Assembly: GCA_036785705.1 (NCBI GenBank)
Contig: JAWUZG010000016.1
Coordinates: 1,302,001 to 1,366,000 of the forward strand
Length of the DNA stretch: 64,000 nt
Reading direction: 5' to 3'
Origin: Acanthornis magna
Lineage: Eukaryota; Chordata; Aves; Passeriformes; Acanthizidae
Shown: positions 26,111-38,360 of the stretch, one piece after another
Position numbering within the stretch: the stretch's first letter is position 1
How the letters are laid out: every line of letters starts with the position of its first letter
Made by a program: the position numbers and the translations under genes
The notes under the pieces: generated by a model
Seen by the model: only the letters and a program-made list of their open reading frames with translations
Databases searched by the model: none
What the model was told of the DNA's origin: nothing

Positions 26111-26847
26111 AGATCTCTAAATATCCTGCATTTTGTTTTCCAGTCATGTTTTTTTTTCTACACAGTTTGGGAAATTGAAATAACCACTTTTCATTTGGAA
26201 ACCTTAAAGTTCTTAATGGAATTGTTAATTACTTTTCAGTACTTATTATCATGAAAAAGTCTGTTTTCTTATAAAGTCTGTGCTTTTTTTTCTTTCTTTT
26301 TTGTTTTTGTTTGTTTGTTTGTTTTCTCTGAGATTTGGAAGAAGAACAAGCATTAGTTATTTAGACAAATATGTGTTTGGGACTCTTTCATGCATTACAA
26401 ATAGGTCCTTTTAGCTGACCTGATGGTTTTGCACCAGATCAGAAAATCAAATGGCTTCAACAGCAGGAAGCACTCCATTAGATATTCCTGGTTTTGAGGG
26501 CAAAAGCAACAAAAGTCTATCTGGAAGACCCTTTGTGGTTTTTCTTCTCCCAGTGAGCACAAAACCCAAGAGAAATCCTATTGCCAGAGTCTATTGAGGT
26601 GGGTGACAACCTAGTTTTTCTTACATTTTAACTAGAGTACTCCAAAATGGGACAATGCTGAACAACTGGGTGGGACAGAGCACCTCTTATTTTTCCTGTG
26701 CTTGAGGAACACCTGGGGACAGAGACAGGAGACAGAACCATATGTGATAAACTTTGTCTTTCATCTGATCTCAGATAGGCTATTTTCTGATATGTTTGGT
26801 GCTCAGATTATGTAAAACAGCCAGAAAAACACCAGGAAACTCAGATC
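26111..26847. other. non-coding spacer between two CR1 copies
   Basis: Contains the (GTTT)n run at 26304-26325 and otherwise nothing recognisable. It separates two CR1 elements lying in the same orientation. Confidence 0.5.
26304..26325. repeat. (GTTT)n simple repeat
   Basis: Five to six imperfect GTTT units follow a longer T-rich section that begins near 26284. It is short and of no evident function. Confidence 0.85.
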
Positions 26848-27930
26848 CCAGAATCACAGACAGGTTACAGGTGTAAGGGACCTCTGGAAGTCATCTGGTC
26901 CAGCTACCCTGCTCAGGCAGGGTCCCCTAGAACAGGCTGTCCAGGATGGTGTCCATATGGCTTTTGAGGGGGGAGACTCCACAACCTTTTTGGGAAACCT
27001 GTTCCACTGCTCACCATCACAGTAAAAAATCTTTTCCTGATGCTCAAACTGCATCTGCTCTGTCTCAGCTTGTGCCCTGTGGTCCTGTCACTGGACAGCC
27101 CTGGAAAGGGCCTGGCTCTGTCCTCTTTGTACCCTCCCATCAGCTATTTATATACATTTATATACTGAACCTTCCCAACATGACCCCCTGGTGTATGAGC
27201 CACTCCTCCCAGCTCTGTGTCCTTTGCAAATTTATTGAGGGTACACTGATGAATGCAGATAACCTTTCCGGCTTTTACAGGGTATTTGGAGCAGAAAGAA
27301 TGTGGTCAGAGAGGATGGCCTATTTATGAATTTTGATAATATAGATTGCTTTCTCGTAAGGCTTCCCACCACCTTATTAGAACCTTTGGCTGCCAGAGAG
27401 AGGGTAATTCCTGACCAGTTTTGCTAATTTTCCCACTTGCAGCAATGTCACCATCCTGCTTGACCTTTCAAATCAATTCATCCTGAGATACATTATTGAC
27501 TAATTTCCTGAAATTCAGGTGAAATGTGCCCATTTTTAACCTTGTCCTTCCTTACGTACAGAAATTACCTTATGCTCTGGTACTAGCATTGCCATTAGTA
27601 AGCAATCAAAATTCTTCTCCAAAGGCTTTTCGATTTTATTTGCTCTTTCCACACTGATTTCAGTGATGTATTTCATCTAATCCTGGTGCTTTGTCAACTT
27701 TTTAATAGTACTGAGAGCTTTAATTGCCTTATTATCTTCTCTACTGCAGTGAGGGCTTTTTCTTTAGCATTTCTATTCCCCTCAAGGAAAGCATGGACTC
27801 TGGAATATTGCATGTCCTCCATTTCCTGGGATGAAGAAATTGCCCAGACCCTTAAGGATATCTACTTCATCTCTCAGCAACATTTAATCTATCATGGCCC
27901 CTCTTTATCTTCCTAATAAATTTGCTTCTC
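26848..27930 (-). mobile_element. CR1 LINE, 3' portion with decayed reverse transcriptase
   Basis: On the + strand the copy begins with CAGAATCACAGA, then GGGACCTCTGGAAGTCATC, and runs through CTGCTCAGGCAGGGTCCCC and GAGACTCCACAACCT. This is the reverse complement of a CR1 3' region, well preserved to about 27165. Beyond it, - strand sequence retains reverse-transcriptase words (see the pseudogene entry). The spacing between those RT words is slightly shorter than in an intact CR1, and part of the 3' region appears deleted near 27165. The copy is 5'-truncated somewhere near 27930. It cannot transpose. Confidence 0.88.
27190..27925 (-). pseudogene. CR1 ORF2 reverse-transcriptase remnant
   Basis: Reading the - strand, VDKAPGLDEIHH at about 27700-27665 corresponds to the KAPGPDG motif of LINE reverse transcriptases. 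LNKFAKDTELGGV at about 27239-27201 corresponds to the FADDT/LGG catalytic region. The second word has K where the metal-binding aspartate should be, and stops and frameshifts break the frame between the two. In an intact CR1 this protein nicks target DNA and copies the RNA on site. Here only fossils remain, so the enzyme is dead. The pair of motifs in correct order makes the assignment fairly firm. Confidence 0.75.
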
Positions 27931-30900
27931 AGGCAGCAAAGACTTCATCATCCATGCTCTTCAGACACTGCTGCTTGGTGTCCTTTTCATCTTTCGTGCA
28001 GCCAGGAAACCCCACACCCAGGGTCAAAAAAACAGTGAGATTTTTTGGGTCAGGTCTACAGACTAAGGATGGCATTCAGCTCAGAGAAAAACGAGCCATG
28101 GGCTTTGCTGCTTGTTTTTCATAGAAAGGCTGAGAAAAGAGGAAAGCTGCCCAGCCCAGGAGGGTTTGACACTGCGGCAAACTGAAGTGCCTGTCAGTGT
28201 TTCCGTGGGTGGCTGGCCCTGGGGAACAGGACAAAAAGGTGCCTCCTTTCCCAGTTCCAGGCTCTTTTCCACAAAGCTTAGGTTTGGGTGCCTCATTATG
28301 TTGTCCTCTGAAGTACAGGCACAAAGCAGGTTTGGATGACAGGGAGCAGTACGGATGGTTAAGCACAGGCTCTCTGGATTGCTGTCTTTGCTGCAGCTTC
28401 TCATTTTGGATGGCAAATGACTCCCCTGGCTCTTCCCATGTGCCCATTACTGGGATCACTGTCCTAATCCCTCCCAGCTGTGTGCCCTGACCTGCCTTTG
28501 CTCTGGCTTTATCAAACCTCGATGAGCTCTGTGTGTGATGGCTGATTACCCCCCGGAGCAGACACTGCCAGCACTGCAGACAGGGGGCTGGAGGAATAAC
28601 GTGAGAAATTCGGGATTAAAATCTTCTACTACCTTGCAAATGGATGTTGTTTTATTCACCTGGCTTTCCTATCATGCACTCCAGATTATACACTTGCTCT
28701 GTGTGTCACCTGCAGACAGATCTGCTGAACTGAGAATAAAGAGATGAAAAATGCCACTGCCTGAACAGAGCCATGAAAATCATAAATAAAAGAAAAAACA
28801 TATTCCTGCTCAGAGGTATATTAACTGGAACTTTTATGTTATTTATGTTTTGCCTCAGATACACACATATACCAGGAGAAAAAAAATCTAGTACTTAGAG
28901 TAAATCTACTGCACTTTGTTGTAAGCTTGGAAAAAAAAGTGTGTTGATTGATTTCCTTGTCTGAGTTATTTAGAAAGAGCTGAAAGCTGGAGGGCTGTTA
29001 GATTCTGGTAAAGTGAGTACTTTTCCCCCTGAATAAAAACATTTAAGGGCTCTCAGTGTTTGTGCACGTATTCGTGTTCCAGCCCAGGAATTAAATGTCA
29101 GCAGAGCCAGACCTTCAGCTACATTTGATGGCAATACTGGAGTCAGTGCAGCCACATTGATTTATGCCACCTGAGGAACTGACCCAGAGTTGTTACTTTT
29201 CACTGGACATCACAAAAGAGCTATAAACAGATTTCTGAGTGCACAGAAAAGAAAACGCAACATGGAGAGTGACTTGAAACCAGAAACTGTGTCTGAAAGG
29301 AGTGCTGTGCCCTGGGGTTGCAAACACACCAACCTTTATCAGAAGCTTCCAGGGGAAATGGTGTTATCTGGGCATCTAATGTCCCCCTGTGCTCCAAAGG
29401 GAAGATAAAAAAGATCCTATCACTTCAAAGATCAGGCTTGTCTCTGAAAATTGTTCTCTTCCCCCTATTACAAGTGATGTCTAAGATTGCAGTAGCAAGA
29501 AGAATTTCCATTTTCCTGACAGCAGCTTTACTGTGGGTTGCAGAAAAACAGTTTCTGTGCATTGCCCTGCAGCTACCATACCTAGGGTTCAATAAGTTAT
29601 TCAACTATTTTCTGTTTTTTTCAGTAGCTTTTCTGTGCAATGGACATCCAATAGAAGTAGTGTGGCAGCGAAAAGACTATGGGTTAAAAACCTAAAAACA
29701 CCCCATACTGTGAAGCATTTAAATTCTTAAACTAGATTTAAGGCTTATAGTTCAAATCTGGGCTGGAATGGATGTATTTATATGGATTCTAGCAGAGCCC
29801 CTGTGGCTTGTAGCTGCAGGGGATTTGGTCCAGCTCAATTTGGTGAATTGCAAGTTTTTAGTGAAACACTGAGATTTGACTGTTTTATTTTGCAGTAGCA
29901 TTAAATAATCCAAAGACATTTGTTTGCCTTTTTGTCTTCACTTAATCTGCAAACAGTTTAAACCTGATTTTTGACTCACAGAAAACCTCAGTTAGATGGA
30001 AGGGCTTGCACCTGCACATGCTCAGGTTACATCCAAATTGAAACACTAAGGTGGGAGTACTGTATCTCCATTTCTGATTAATTGTTTTACTGTTTACAAA
30101 TAACCCTTAATAACACAGTCCTTTTTCTTTGGACTAATTAATTGTTTCACAGAATAATCCAAATGGGTGGGAAGCATCTTTCTCACACAGAAATAGTTAT
30201 GGTGGAGAATTTTCTGGATGTATGCTTCTTCTTCAGAGATGACAGGCTTTGGTTATTATCCCTACACACACAAAGAGAGCTGTGCAATCTTCTCTCAGTT
30301 TTACTTCCTCTGATAAATAAGGAATAACACAATTCAGTAGATGTTTTATTTCTGAATAAACAATAATTCATGCTAAAATGCACAAAACCTTTGGGTTTAA
30401 CGAACAATCCCAGAGATATCCTAGAAGCATCTGAGTATGTATCAATAATATGACCAGCAAGCACAGGTTTAAAGCAAACCAAACTAAGGGAAAAATTTTC
30501 ACAAGCAATTATTTCAGTATTTGACCAGTTGTGATCTTTAGCCAGTGCACACAGCTACTCAGTCCTGTAGCTTCAAACTGAAGGCAGCACTTCTGCCACA
30601 TCATCCAGCAACTCACACAAGGCTGCTGGGAATGGATAGCTGGGAACCAATATTGGGACTCAACCCACTCTAATATATGAAACGTGTCACCTCCATGAAT
30701 TCTGCGTGGCATTTAACTTGCTGTTTGAAAGTCACAATTGGTGTCTAATCTGCAGCTGGGGCCAGTCTCATGAGTGCTTTAACAGGTTGTCTCTGTGTGT
30801 GTGTGTCTTGAAATTTTGCTGAGCCCAGCCCATCCAATCAGTGCGTTCACAGGCAGCAACACATTATGCAACTCGAGATTCCTTATCATCCTTCATGGGA

Positions 30901-31520
30901 ATTACTTTTAAGGCAGCAAGAATCTCTGTTAAATAAAAGTTTAGTGGCACCAGTGAGCAGACAGAAAACATGCTTTCTGCTTCAGATGAGAGTGTGATGG
31001 CTAATGAGAGAGGCAATGACATCCACTCAAGACTCCATCTTCCCAATGATGTGTCACCACAAAAAGGGCACTGCAGATGTCAGCTGATAAGGGAAGCCTA
31101 AGTGGAACTGACATAGTATTAGAGTGAGAAAACACAGAAAGTGGCTGGGCTGTCACACTCTGATGAGAGAAACCACCAGAGTTTCCTTTTCTCAGGCACC
31201 TATTACACACGTGTGTGCCAGGTATAGCCCCTCCTCCCAATATCCTGCAGTCAGAAGGGGCAGAGAAAAAGGGATTTTGAGCTTTGAAATTTTCCAAGGT
31301 TTTGGTTTTGTGAAATACCAGGAGAAATAAAGAATTGGATGCAAAACTTTAAATTTCTGGATTCAATATTTTTGTTTGAATTTTAGCCAGATATTTTGTT
31401 GGTCATTTAAACACCATCACAAAACTAGCAAAACATTCTTTTCCTTTTGGAGAGCAAGATTCAATTATATATCTGTCTCTGGCTTCTCAAACAAGACAAA
31501 AAGGGAGACTATTACTATGA
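27931..31520. other. non-coding DNA, no gene recognised
   Basis: About 3.6 kb with no recognised gene or transposon. Frames such as 28076-28459 (-), 28197-28490 (+) and 29318-29695 (+) overlap one another and show no domain. The section 28000-28560 is somewhat GC-richer than the rest. A short (TG)n run is at 30792-30806. Confidence 0.5.
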
Positions 31521-31617
31521 TTATATATATTTATAATATATATATACACACACATATATATATACACATATATATATGAGTGTATATACATATATATGTA
31601 AAATATATTATTACTAT
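31521..31617. repeat. imperfect (TA)n/(CA)n repeat
   Basis: Nearly 100 bases of alternating purine-pyrimidine sequence, mostly TA with islands of CACACA and GTGTATA. The tract is likely length-variable and can adopt cruciform structure. Short frames on both strands run through it and encode only IYIYI-type peptide, which I reject as coding. Confidence 0.93.
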
Positions 31618-34600
31618 ATATGTCATAAGACAGTTAATCATAAATAAAGCAAGTTGAACTGTTGAAAGTTGTTGAAAGGTGAACTTTTGTATGATGCCAG
31701 CAATTTGATTGCACGCCAACAAATCCAAAATACAAAACAGATTGCTCTCTGTGTTCTGCAAATCATAAAATTGTGAATTATCTTTGGCTTGGGCAAACTC
31801 TGAGATGCAGGGGCTGTAGGCTAGGAGGGATAACTGGGGGAAACATTAACCACTTTCCCTGTGTTCTTCTGTTCTCTAGGCCTACTGGGGTTGGTGGAAC
31901 CTTCAGTCTTAGAAGAGTAACCTTTACTCAGTTTCTCATTTAGTGACACATAATAATCACTTTAAACCTTCTACTCTTCAGAGAGGCAAAGCACACAAAG
32001 AGGTTAGAGAATCATGATATTTCTGAGCTGTCTTTAGTGCAGGTACCAGATGTTCCTGCTTGTTTTGCAATCAGTATCCTGTTAGTCCAAATCATTCACT
32101 CGGGTTTCTACTGTGAACATAATAAGTCAGAAAATTCAGGGTGTAGGAACAGGGTTCATGGAAGCACAGTTTTATTAGCTTTGTGGGTAGTTTACTTTGG
32201 TCTGAAGTCTCGAATTTAGAATGAGGGGTTCACTCCACCAGTAAAATTGAACAAATATTCAATAGTACAAGACAGTTAAGTGATAGGATAAGAGCCAAAG
32301 CAGCCTGTAAGAGCCTCTAAGAGCAATTTTCCAATGAAGTGTAAGGGCAGGAGAATGGGAACATCTCCCTTTTAGAAGAGGCAGAGGAGCTTCTGAAGAC
32401 TCCAGTTTTTTAAGGGGCTCTGTTCTTCATTCCCATTTAAAAGAAAGTGTGACAGGATTTGTCACCAGGCACAGTGATTCTGTAACCACAGCTGTCCCAG
32501 AAAGCTAATCCAATGTGCCAAATAACTTGAGAAAATATCGTCTTGAGGACAAAACAGATTGGTTCTGGTTTTCTTTGTCTCATATTTGTATATATGACCC
32601 CAAGCTTCAAGATATGCCCCACTGAAGACACACAAATAGAAAACACCATTGAGCAGAGGAGTCTCCAGCTGCCTGCTATCTTCTCACCCAGAGTGCAGCT
32701 CACATGGCTGTTCTCTTTAAATGCCCCACTTATTCAGTGCTGAATTGCAGTGGACAATCCATCCTGGCTGAACTAAATAGGATACACACTGCACACACTG
32801 CAGCCTGTCTGTCACAGGTCACCATTATGATATTAATGACCATCTGTAAGCAAAGTACACGAGCAGGCTATGATTAGAGCAAGCAATTTAGCCACTGTGC
32901 TTTTGTCAGTGAGAATGCAGTTTAAATTAAACTGCAGTTGGCTGCAGCTGAAGAAGCTTTTACTTAGCTTGCAATGAGCAGATTCCAGTTTTCTCACAAA
33001 ATCCATGCCCTCAATAGCTACTCACAAGATGCTTGCAGAGTTGCAAGGTCTCTGTGCCTATTTCTGCTCTGTTGGCTGGAGAAACTCAGCAGGTTCCAGA
33101 TCAGACTTTTTCCTTTTCCCTTTCCTGGGAGCGAAATACAATTTTTGTGTAAATCAGAGTTCTGCCTTTTGTATGGAGGTACCAATGATTTGAATGGAAA
33201 CCTTTTACCAGTTAATTTTTTTTCTCTTCTGAAGCCAAGGTGAAAGCCTGGCTTTTTAAAGCTAAAAACCCGATTACTGGAATACAGTTCTGCCACAGTA
33301 GTGCAAATTACTCGTCCATTGTGCAGCTTTGCAGCCAAGAGAAGACACAAGACCGTCTTAGAGACAGTCTCTAGGGATGCAGTACTCCAATTCATCCTGC
33401 TGTTTGCGTCTCAGAAATCCTCCAGAGTGCAATTCAATGACCATTGAAGCCAACTGGCATTGAACTCTGTCATAAATCCAAATCTCATGATGGACAGGGT
33501 TTAAAAATCCCTTGTCAGGGGAAAACTGTGCATGATTCTGCTGCAGTGGCAGAAAGGTCTAACAAGAGCCATGGCTCTATGCACAGGAGGAGAGAGGTAG
33601 GAGCAAAGGGATGGTTTTACCTCTGCCTCTGGCACTGGGCAGGCTCACACTAAGGGCCAGGTATGGTTCTGATATCTGTGATTTAAAAACAACACTGGAA
33701 AGCCAGGGAAGGGCATGGGTAGAGCCAGGGCAATGACTTAAGGATGGATACAGCAGTGATGAGCTGCTATAGCAAATACAGTGCCCATTGCATCAGGACA
33801 CACCTGGATGCCTTCACTGAGCACAGGATTTAGCAGAGGTGTGTAAAGGGTATCTGAAACCTCCATAGGGGCTGAGCCAGTCTTGTGCTCCTGGCTTTAA
33901 GCTCCGTGAGCCTGAGAGGTGTGACAGCCTTGTTACAGGCTTCGGGAGCCTCTATTTTCCCAGATTTCTGAGCAAATAGTCTTCTGATTGAATCCAAGTG
34001 TTCTGGCTTGCACAGAAGCAATGAGACAGCTGATTTCAGTTACAGGAGTATTGCCTTGAAGAGAATTTGGGTAGGTTGTTAATAGGCCTCTGGGGTGCTT
34101 GCTGGAATTGCATGAGGAGTTGGGATTTTTGAATAGAATTAAAAAAAGTATTCTGGACACAGAATACATTGGTGGGGGGTTGGCATGATGTTATTTAAGG
34201 AGTGTAGGCCACTCTTGGCTTTTTTAATATTTTACCTGTTCCATTTCTATTTTATTTCTTATAGTTTACTTTGATTGATGCTGATGTGGAGGGTTAATGC
34301 CAGCTTATAACTGTCCTGTTTCTTGCCTTATCACCTAGTGCTGTCCATTCTTGAAGACACTATTGGGCTGGGTGGATTTTTGACTTGTTATGGATGTTCC
34401 TATGCTGTCATACTGTTGGCATATGCAGTATGGAGTCTCTAAAATCCACAAGACAATGAGGATTCCCATATTTAACTAAAGATATACTTTGAAAACTTAT
34501 TCTCTCTTACTTTGAAGACTTTTTTTGGACATGTCTATGTTAAGCAGAGTATGCAAAATACTGTGTGTGTAATTGTTACATTAAAAGTTCATAATTTATA

Positions 34601-36080
34601 TTCAAAATCTAAATATGTATTGATGCCATAATACTAAATAAGAAAGAATTAAATGTAGCCAAAATATTTCCATACAGAAGACAGAGGGAAATTATGAATC
34701 TTCTCATTATGAAATTCCTTTATTCTCTGACCAGCTGGCTGGAATTTTTTGGAAAGAGCAAACAGATTATTTCTGGTGTTTGACCAGCACTGCCACATAT
34801 TAGAGACACTTATCATAAAGTGGACCCAGCGGGACAGCTGTTAGAAAGCTTCCAAAATAAATGTCGCCTGGATTTCTGGCCAACTGCTCAGTTTGACCAT
34901 GATCAAATCCCTTCTTATTTGATGTTGCTGATCTTGTATGCCACAAGTCTGTTTGCTTGGTGTTTGCTTGGCATTATTGCTCTGAAATACTTATTCTCAA
35001 AGCAATAATAATGTTTGCCTTTACATGTGGAAATAGATTAATAAGTGAAGTAAGACATAAGCTGTTTATTATGTTAGGTGCTTACCTTGTGTTGTTTATT
35101 CTCCTTGTATCTAAAAGTCTGAGTTGTGTAATTGAGCCGCAGTGAGGGCTGTTCTTAGGTAATCAGCCCTGTAAATAATTAACAGGAAATAGCTCATGAT
35201 CGGTTTGTGGAGGAGATCTAGACTGGTACTTGTGCATATGGCAATGTATAACAGTACACTAGCAGAAGTCAGGGCTTGCTCTGATTGGCATTTTGACTGC
35301 CGTCTGGCTTTTAAGTAACACATTATCCCATTCTCCCTAATTTGAGTATGGCTACTTTTGCACAAGGCTGCTCATGGCAAATGTCTTACACGGGGCCAGG
35401 AAGAGAAGCAAGTGTGTGGTGTTCCATCTCTTGGTAAGTCAAACCACCTTGAGACCTCCAGGCCCAAAACCCCACTGTTATATGGACTAGGCCATCTCCT
35501 TCCACTGCTTAGGGAATTCAGATTTGCGAGACTGCCAGGCTAGGGAGGAATTTCATATTGATTGAAAGCAGTGACACTTGTGTGGCCCTTAACCATAGCA
35601 TCACTACATCATTCTTTCAAAGCCACACATTCCAAAATTTCTTCCCATTTGCTTATTCTAGCCATGTAAGGAAATGCTTGTGGGAGCACGCAGGCAGTGC
35701 AAAGGGAGAGTTTAGTTTGCCATCCTATAATATAACAGAATTTAGAATCCTTGTTAAAAAACAGATCAAACTCTAAGCAAATTCAACAGCAGGTCCATGT
35801 GGCTGCCAATATCAGCATATGGTTACAGAGGTGAAAGCTTCCTAATAGTAGCCACAGCAAAATCTTTATGGTTCACTGGTCTTGTGTTAGCATTGTCCTT
35901 TAGCTAAAATAACCTTTTTTTGTGGAATTTGCATCACCATGGTACTGGCATGAATATCTCTCTGAGTGCAAATTTACTCCCTTTACTCTTCTGTTTTCGG
36001 TTTACAAAAATTTGCAAAAGAGTAACCCTTTCAATCTCCTCTCATAAAATATGTTCTCCTTTATCTGACCCAATCAGTGT
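31618..36080. other. non-coding DNA, no gene recognised
   Basis: No gene or clear mobile element. The section 32760-32960 includes a 21-base palindrome and looks like single-copy sequence that could be conserved (see findings). The frame 33018-33395 (-) reaches 125 codons but has no motif I know and overlaps a + strand frame. Confidence 0.5.
32916..32936. repeat. near-perfect palindrome, 10-bp arms
   Basis: TGCAGTTTAA, a single A, then TTAAACTGCA: ten complementary bases on each side of a one-base centre. It could be a binding site for a dimeric factor or simply chance in AT-rich DNA. No transposon ends or target duplications accompany it. Confidence 0.9.
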
Positions 36081-36108
36081 ATCCACTCCTTAAATCCACT
36101 CCTTAAAT
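36081..36108. repeat. 13-bp tandem duplication
   Basis: ATCCACTCCTTAA occurs twice in a row (36081-36093, 36094-36106), then starts a third time with ATCCA. It is a small local duplication with no gene attached. Confidence 0.9.
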
Positions 36109-36279
36109 CCAGTCTTCAGACTGAGCTCTTGTCGGTGCCTTGCACAATGGCACTCACACTTTCTCCTTAATGTTGGGAATATCTTAACAGATACCATCTA
36201 TTATTTCAGCTGCTCCTCTTACTTGGTCCACGACACATTAATGACTCACTGAAGAATGTTTTTTTCTTCTGAAATCCCT

Positions 36280-36960
36280 GAGCATTTTCCTCTCTGCTGT
36301 GTCCAGCTCGTGAACTCTCTAATCAGCTCTCTCATCAGTCTCCACACGCATGACATGCACCTTGGCTGGGAAACTACATTCCATTTCTAGCATTTTTCAT
36401 ACTACTGCAATTCTTTCTTTGTTTTCCAGAGTCTTAGTGATGCCTCTCAACCCTGTGTCATGAGCAAAGACTCACACTTTTAGAGCCAGACCACCTAGTG
36501 AACACTGGTCTCAGGACTTATCCTTCTGGAGCTTCACTAAAAACTTCCTCTAATCCCTTGCCATATCCCCTTTAGTCAGTTCCTCACTAATTAAATGATT
36601 TGCTTTCATCTGCAGCTTGCTCAGCTTAACCATTAATTTCCCAGGTATTGAGCTGAGGGGACATTTCTTGCTATGGAAAAATAACTGTCTTACTGAGTGA
36701 GAAGTCTGAGTTTGATACAACTTACCTTCAATAAGACTTTTTCTGTGTTTCATTTTGCTTTTCTTCCCTTCAGAATTTATTCTTAAGCACTGAGAATATC
36801 TGAGTTACTAGGTTCCTCCTTTCCTTCTTCATTCTCTCTCTCACTTTCTTTGCATATAGGGACCATCACAAAGGTGCACTAATTATATGTTTTGATGTTT
36901 GTTCTCATAATTTTAGCCCAGTTCTTTGAATTCCAGCATGGGAGAACACTCAACTCATCC
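36280..36960 (-). mobile_element. possible very old CR1-like fragment
   Basis: Several phrases (GAGCTTCACTAAAAACTTCC, TTAATTTCCCAGGTATTGAG, CATATAGGGACCATCAC) appear in the order in which an antisense CR1 reverse-transcriptase region has similar phrases. Each match is weak. If real, it is a second diverged copy next to the one at 37036, in the same orientation. Otherwise this stretch is unassigned non-coding DNA with no gene. Confidence 0.25.
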
Positions 36961-37035
36961 AAATTATATCTCCAAAGTTTTCCACTTCCATTAGCTCAGC
37001 TCCATCTCTTTAGAAAGTCGATAACTTCACCTGAT

Positions 37036-38360
37036 AAAATCATAGAGCTGGAAGGGAAGGTTCATCACCTAATGCCCTGAGAAAATCGTCTATAGTTGCA
37101 TTACTTTTAACTCTTGATTGCCCAGCTTACCTATAAACATTATTTTGAAGATTCAATAAAATTGCCAGACACTGTATCTGAGAGTTTTTCCATCCTTACC
37201 ATTAAAATTTCCCTTGTGTCTAACAGGAATTTTCCTCATCTGCAATTTAGACTCATAAGTTCTGGTTCCAGCCATCACAGACATGGAAAGCAGACCATAT
37301 TTTATATTATGTCTAACAGCCTTTGGTCTTCTTAAGTGCTGAAGTTCTTCAGTAACATAGAGCCCCAGTTCTTTGCTCACACATGACTAACTGTGTTAGT
37401 GTGGATTGTGACCACATCTTGCATTTTGGACAGCATCTTTCTCAGAGCACTGTGCTCTAATGAAACAAAAATCTCACAGAACCTTTCTCAGTGCTGAGTC
37501 AGATCCATTAATTACTTGATGTGCTTTCTCCCAGCACTCCTGCCTGATCTAGAGATTACATCAGTGGCTCATGGCCACCTTTGATCTGTTATAACCCCAA
37601 GGTCTTTGTCCATAAAATTGTTGCCAAACCTATTTCCACCCAGCTCAGATAGGTGCAGTTGGTCATTCCTGACAAAATATTATTTACTTTGCTTTTCCTC
37701 CATGACAAACTTCATTCCATTCATCTTCATGCTAATTTTCAGAATGTCCCTTCAATAGACAAGTTCATTTTGAATTTTCAATGAGCCAGTAGTTCCTTCT
37801 TGCTCCATATCCTCTGCAAATTTAATAAACATACTTCCTATTCCATCATCCCCGTTAATGAAAATATTGAATAATGCAGACTTAAGACAGACTCCTGCAG
37901 AATGTCACTCAATACACCCTTCCATTTGGAGAATGAACCATTGATAAGTACTTGGTAAGTATAGATTTCCAATCACTTTTTCACCCCTCTCATACCAATT
38001 TCATTAAGAGAGTATTTGCCTAGCTTGCTAATGAGAATGTCTTGTGAGATAATGTCAAAAGCCTTATTTAGGTCAAATATGCCTGTTGCTTCTCCCTCTC
38101 TCTCCCAGCCCTCGATCTGGTCACAGCAGAAAGTTGGATAGATGTGACACAGCTTGCTCATGACAAATCTGTAACGTGTGCTGTGTATCCACTCTTATCT
38201 TCCAGGGACAGTTTGTTCCAGACTTTTGCTAGAAATCAAAATGAAGATTGGTGGCCTATCTCCTTCACAGGATTTCTGGTTTTTTCTTCCTTAATAACCT
38301 GAAATCCCATGGCTCCACTTCCTTTTACACACTCATCCTTGGCTGTTACCGTTTTGTGCA
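37036..38360 (-). mobile_element. old CR1 LINE, about 1.3 kb of the 3' portion
   Basis: On the + strand the copy opens with AAAATCATAGAGCTGGAAGG, the reverse complement of a CR1 3' end. It then follows the antisense CR1 order for over a kilobase: CTGCAATTTAGACTCATAAG, a CCCCAAGGTCTTTGTCC word, TCATTTTGAATTTTCAATGA, CTCTGCAAATTTAATAAAC, GAACCATTGATAAGTACT and GTCAAAAGCCTTATTTAGG. Divergence is substantial, so this insertion is older than the CR1 copies at 26.85 and 53.85 kb. The 5' end is lost near 38360. Confidence 0.8.
37800..38161 (-). pseudogene. CR1 ORF2 reverse-transcriptase remnant
   Basis: The - strand frame 38161-37973 contains FDLNKAFDIISQDILISKL, matching the LINE reverse-transcriptase palm motif normally written as D(F/L)xKAFDxVxHxxL. 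Downstream on the same strand, KFAEDME near 37830-37805 corresponds to the FADDT catalytic motif with changed residues. No initiation codon of the true ORF2 is present, and stops interrupt the region, so it is a fossil. The start methionine at 38161 is a chance codon, not a gene start. Confidence 0.75.

Noticed and set aside
26946..27329. 127-codon + strand frame
   Set aside because: Antisense to the CR1 copy at 26848-27930.
31376..31761. Frames ending in IYIYI- or YICIYT-type peptide
   Set aside because: They run into the TA/CA microsatellite and have no domain.
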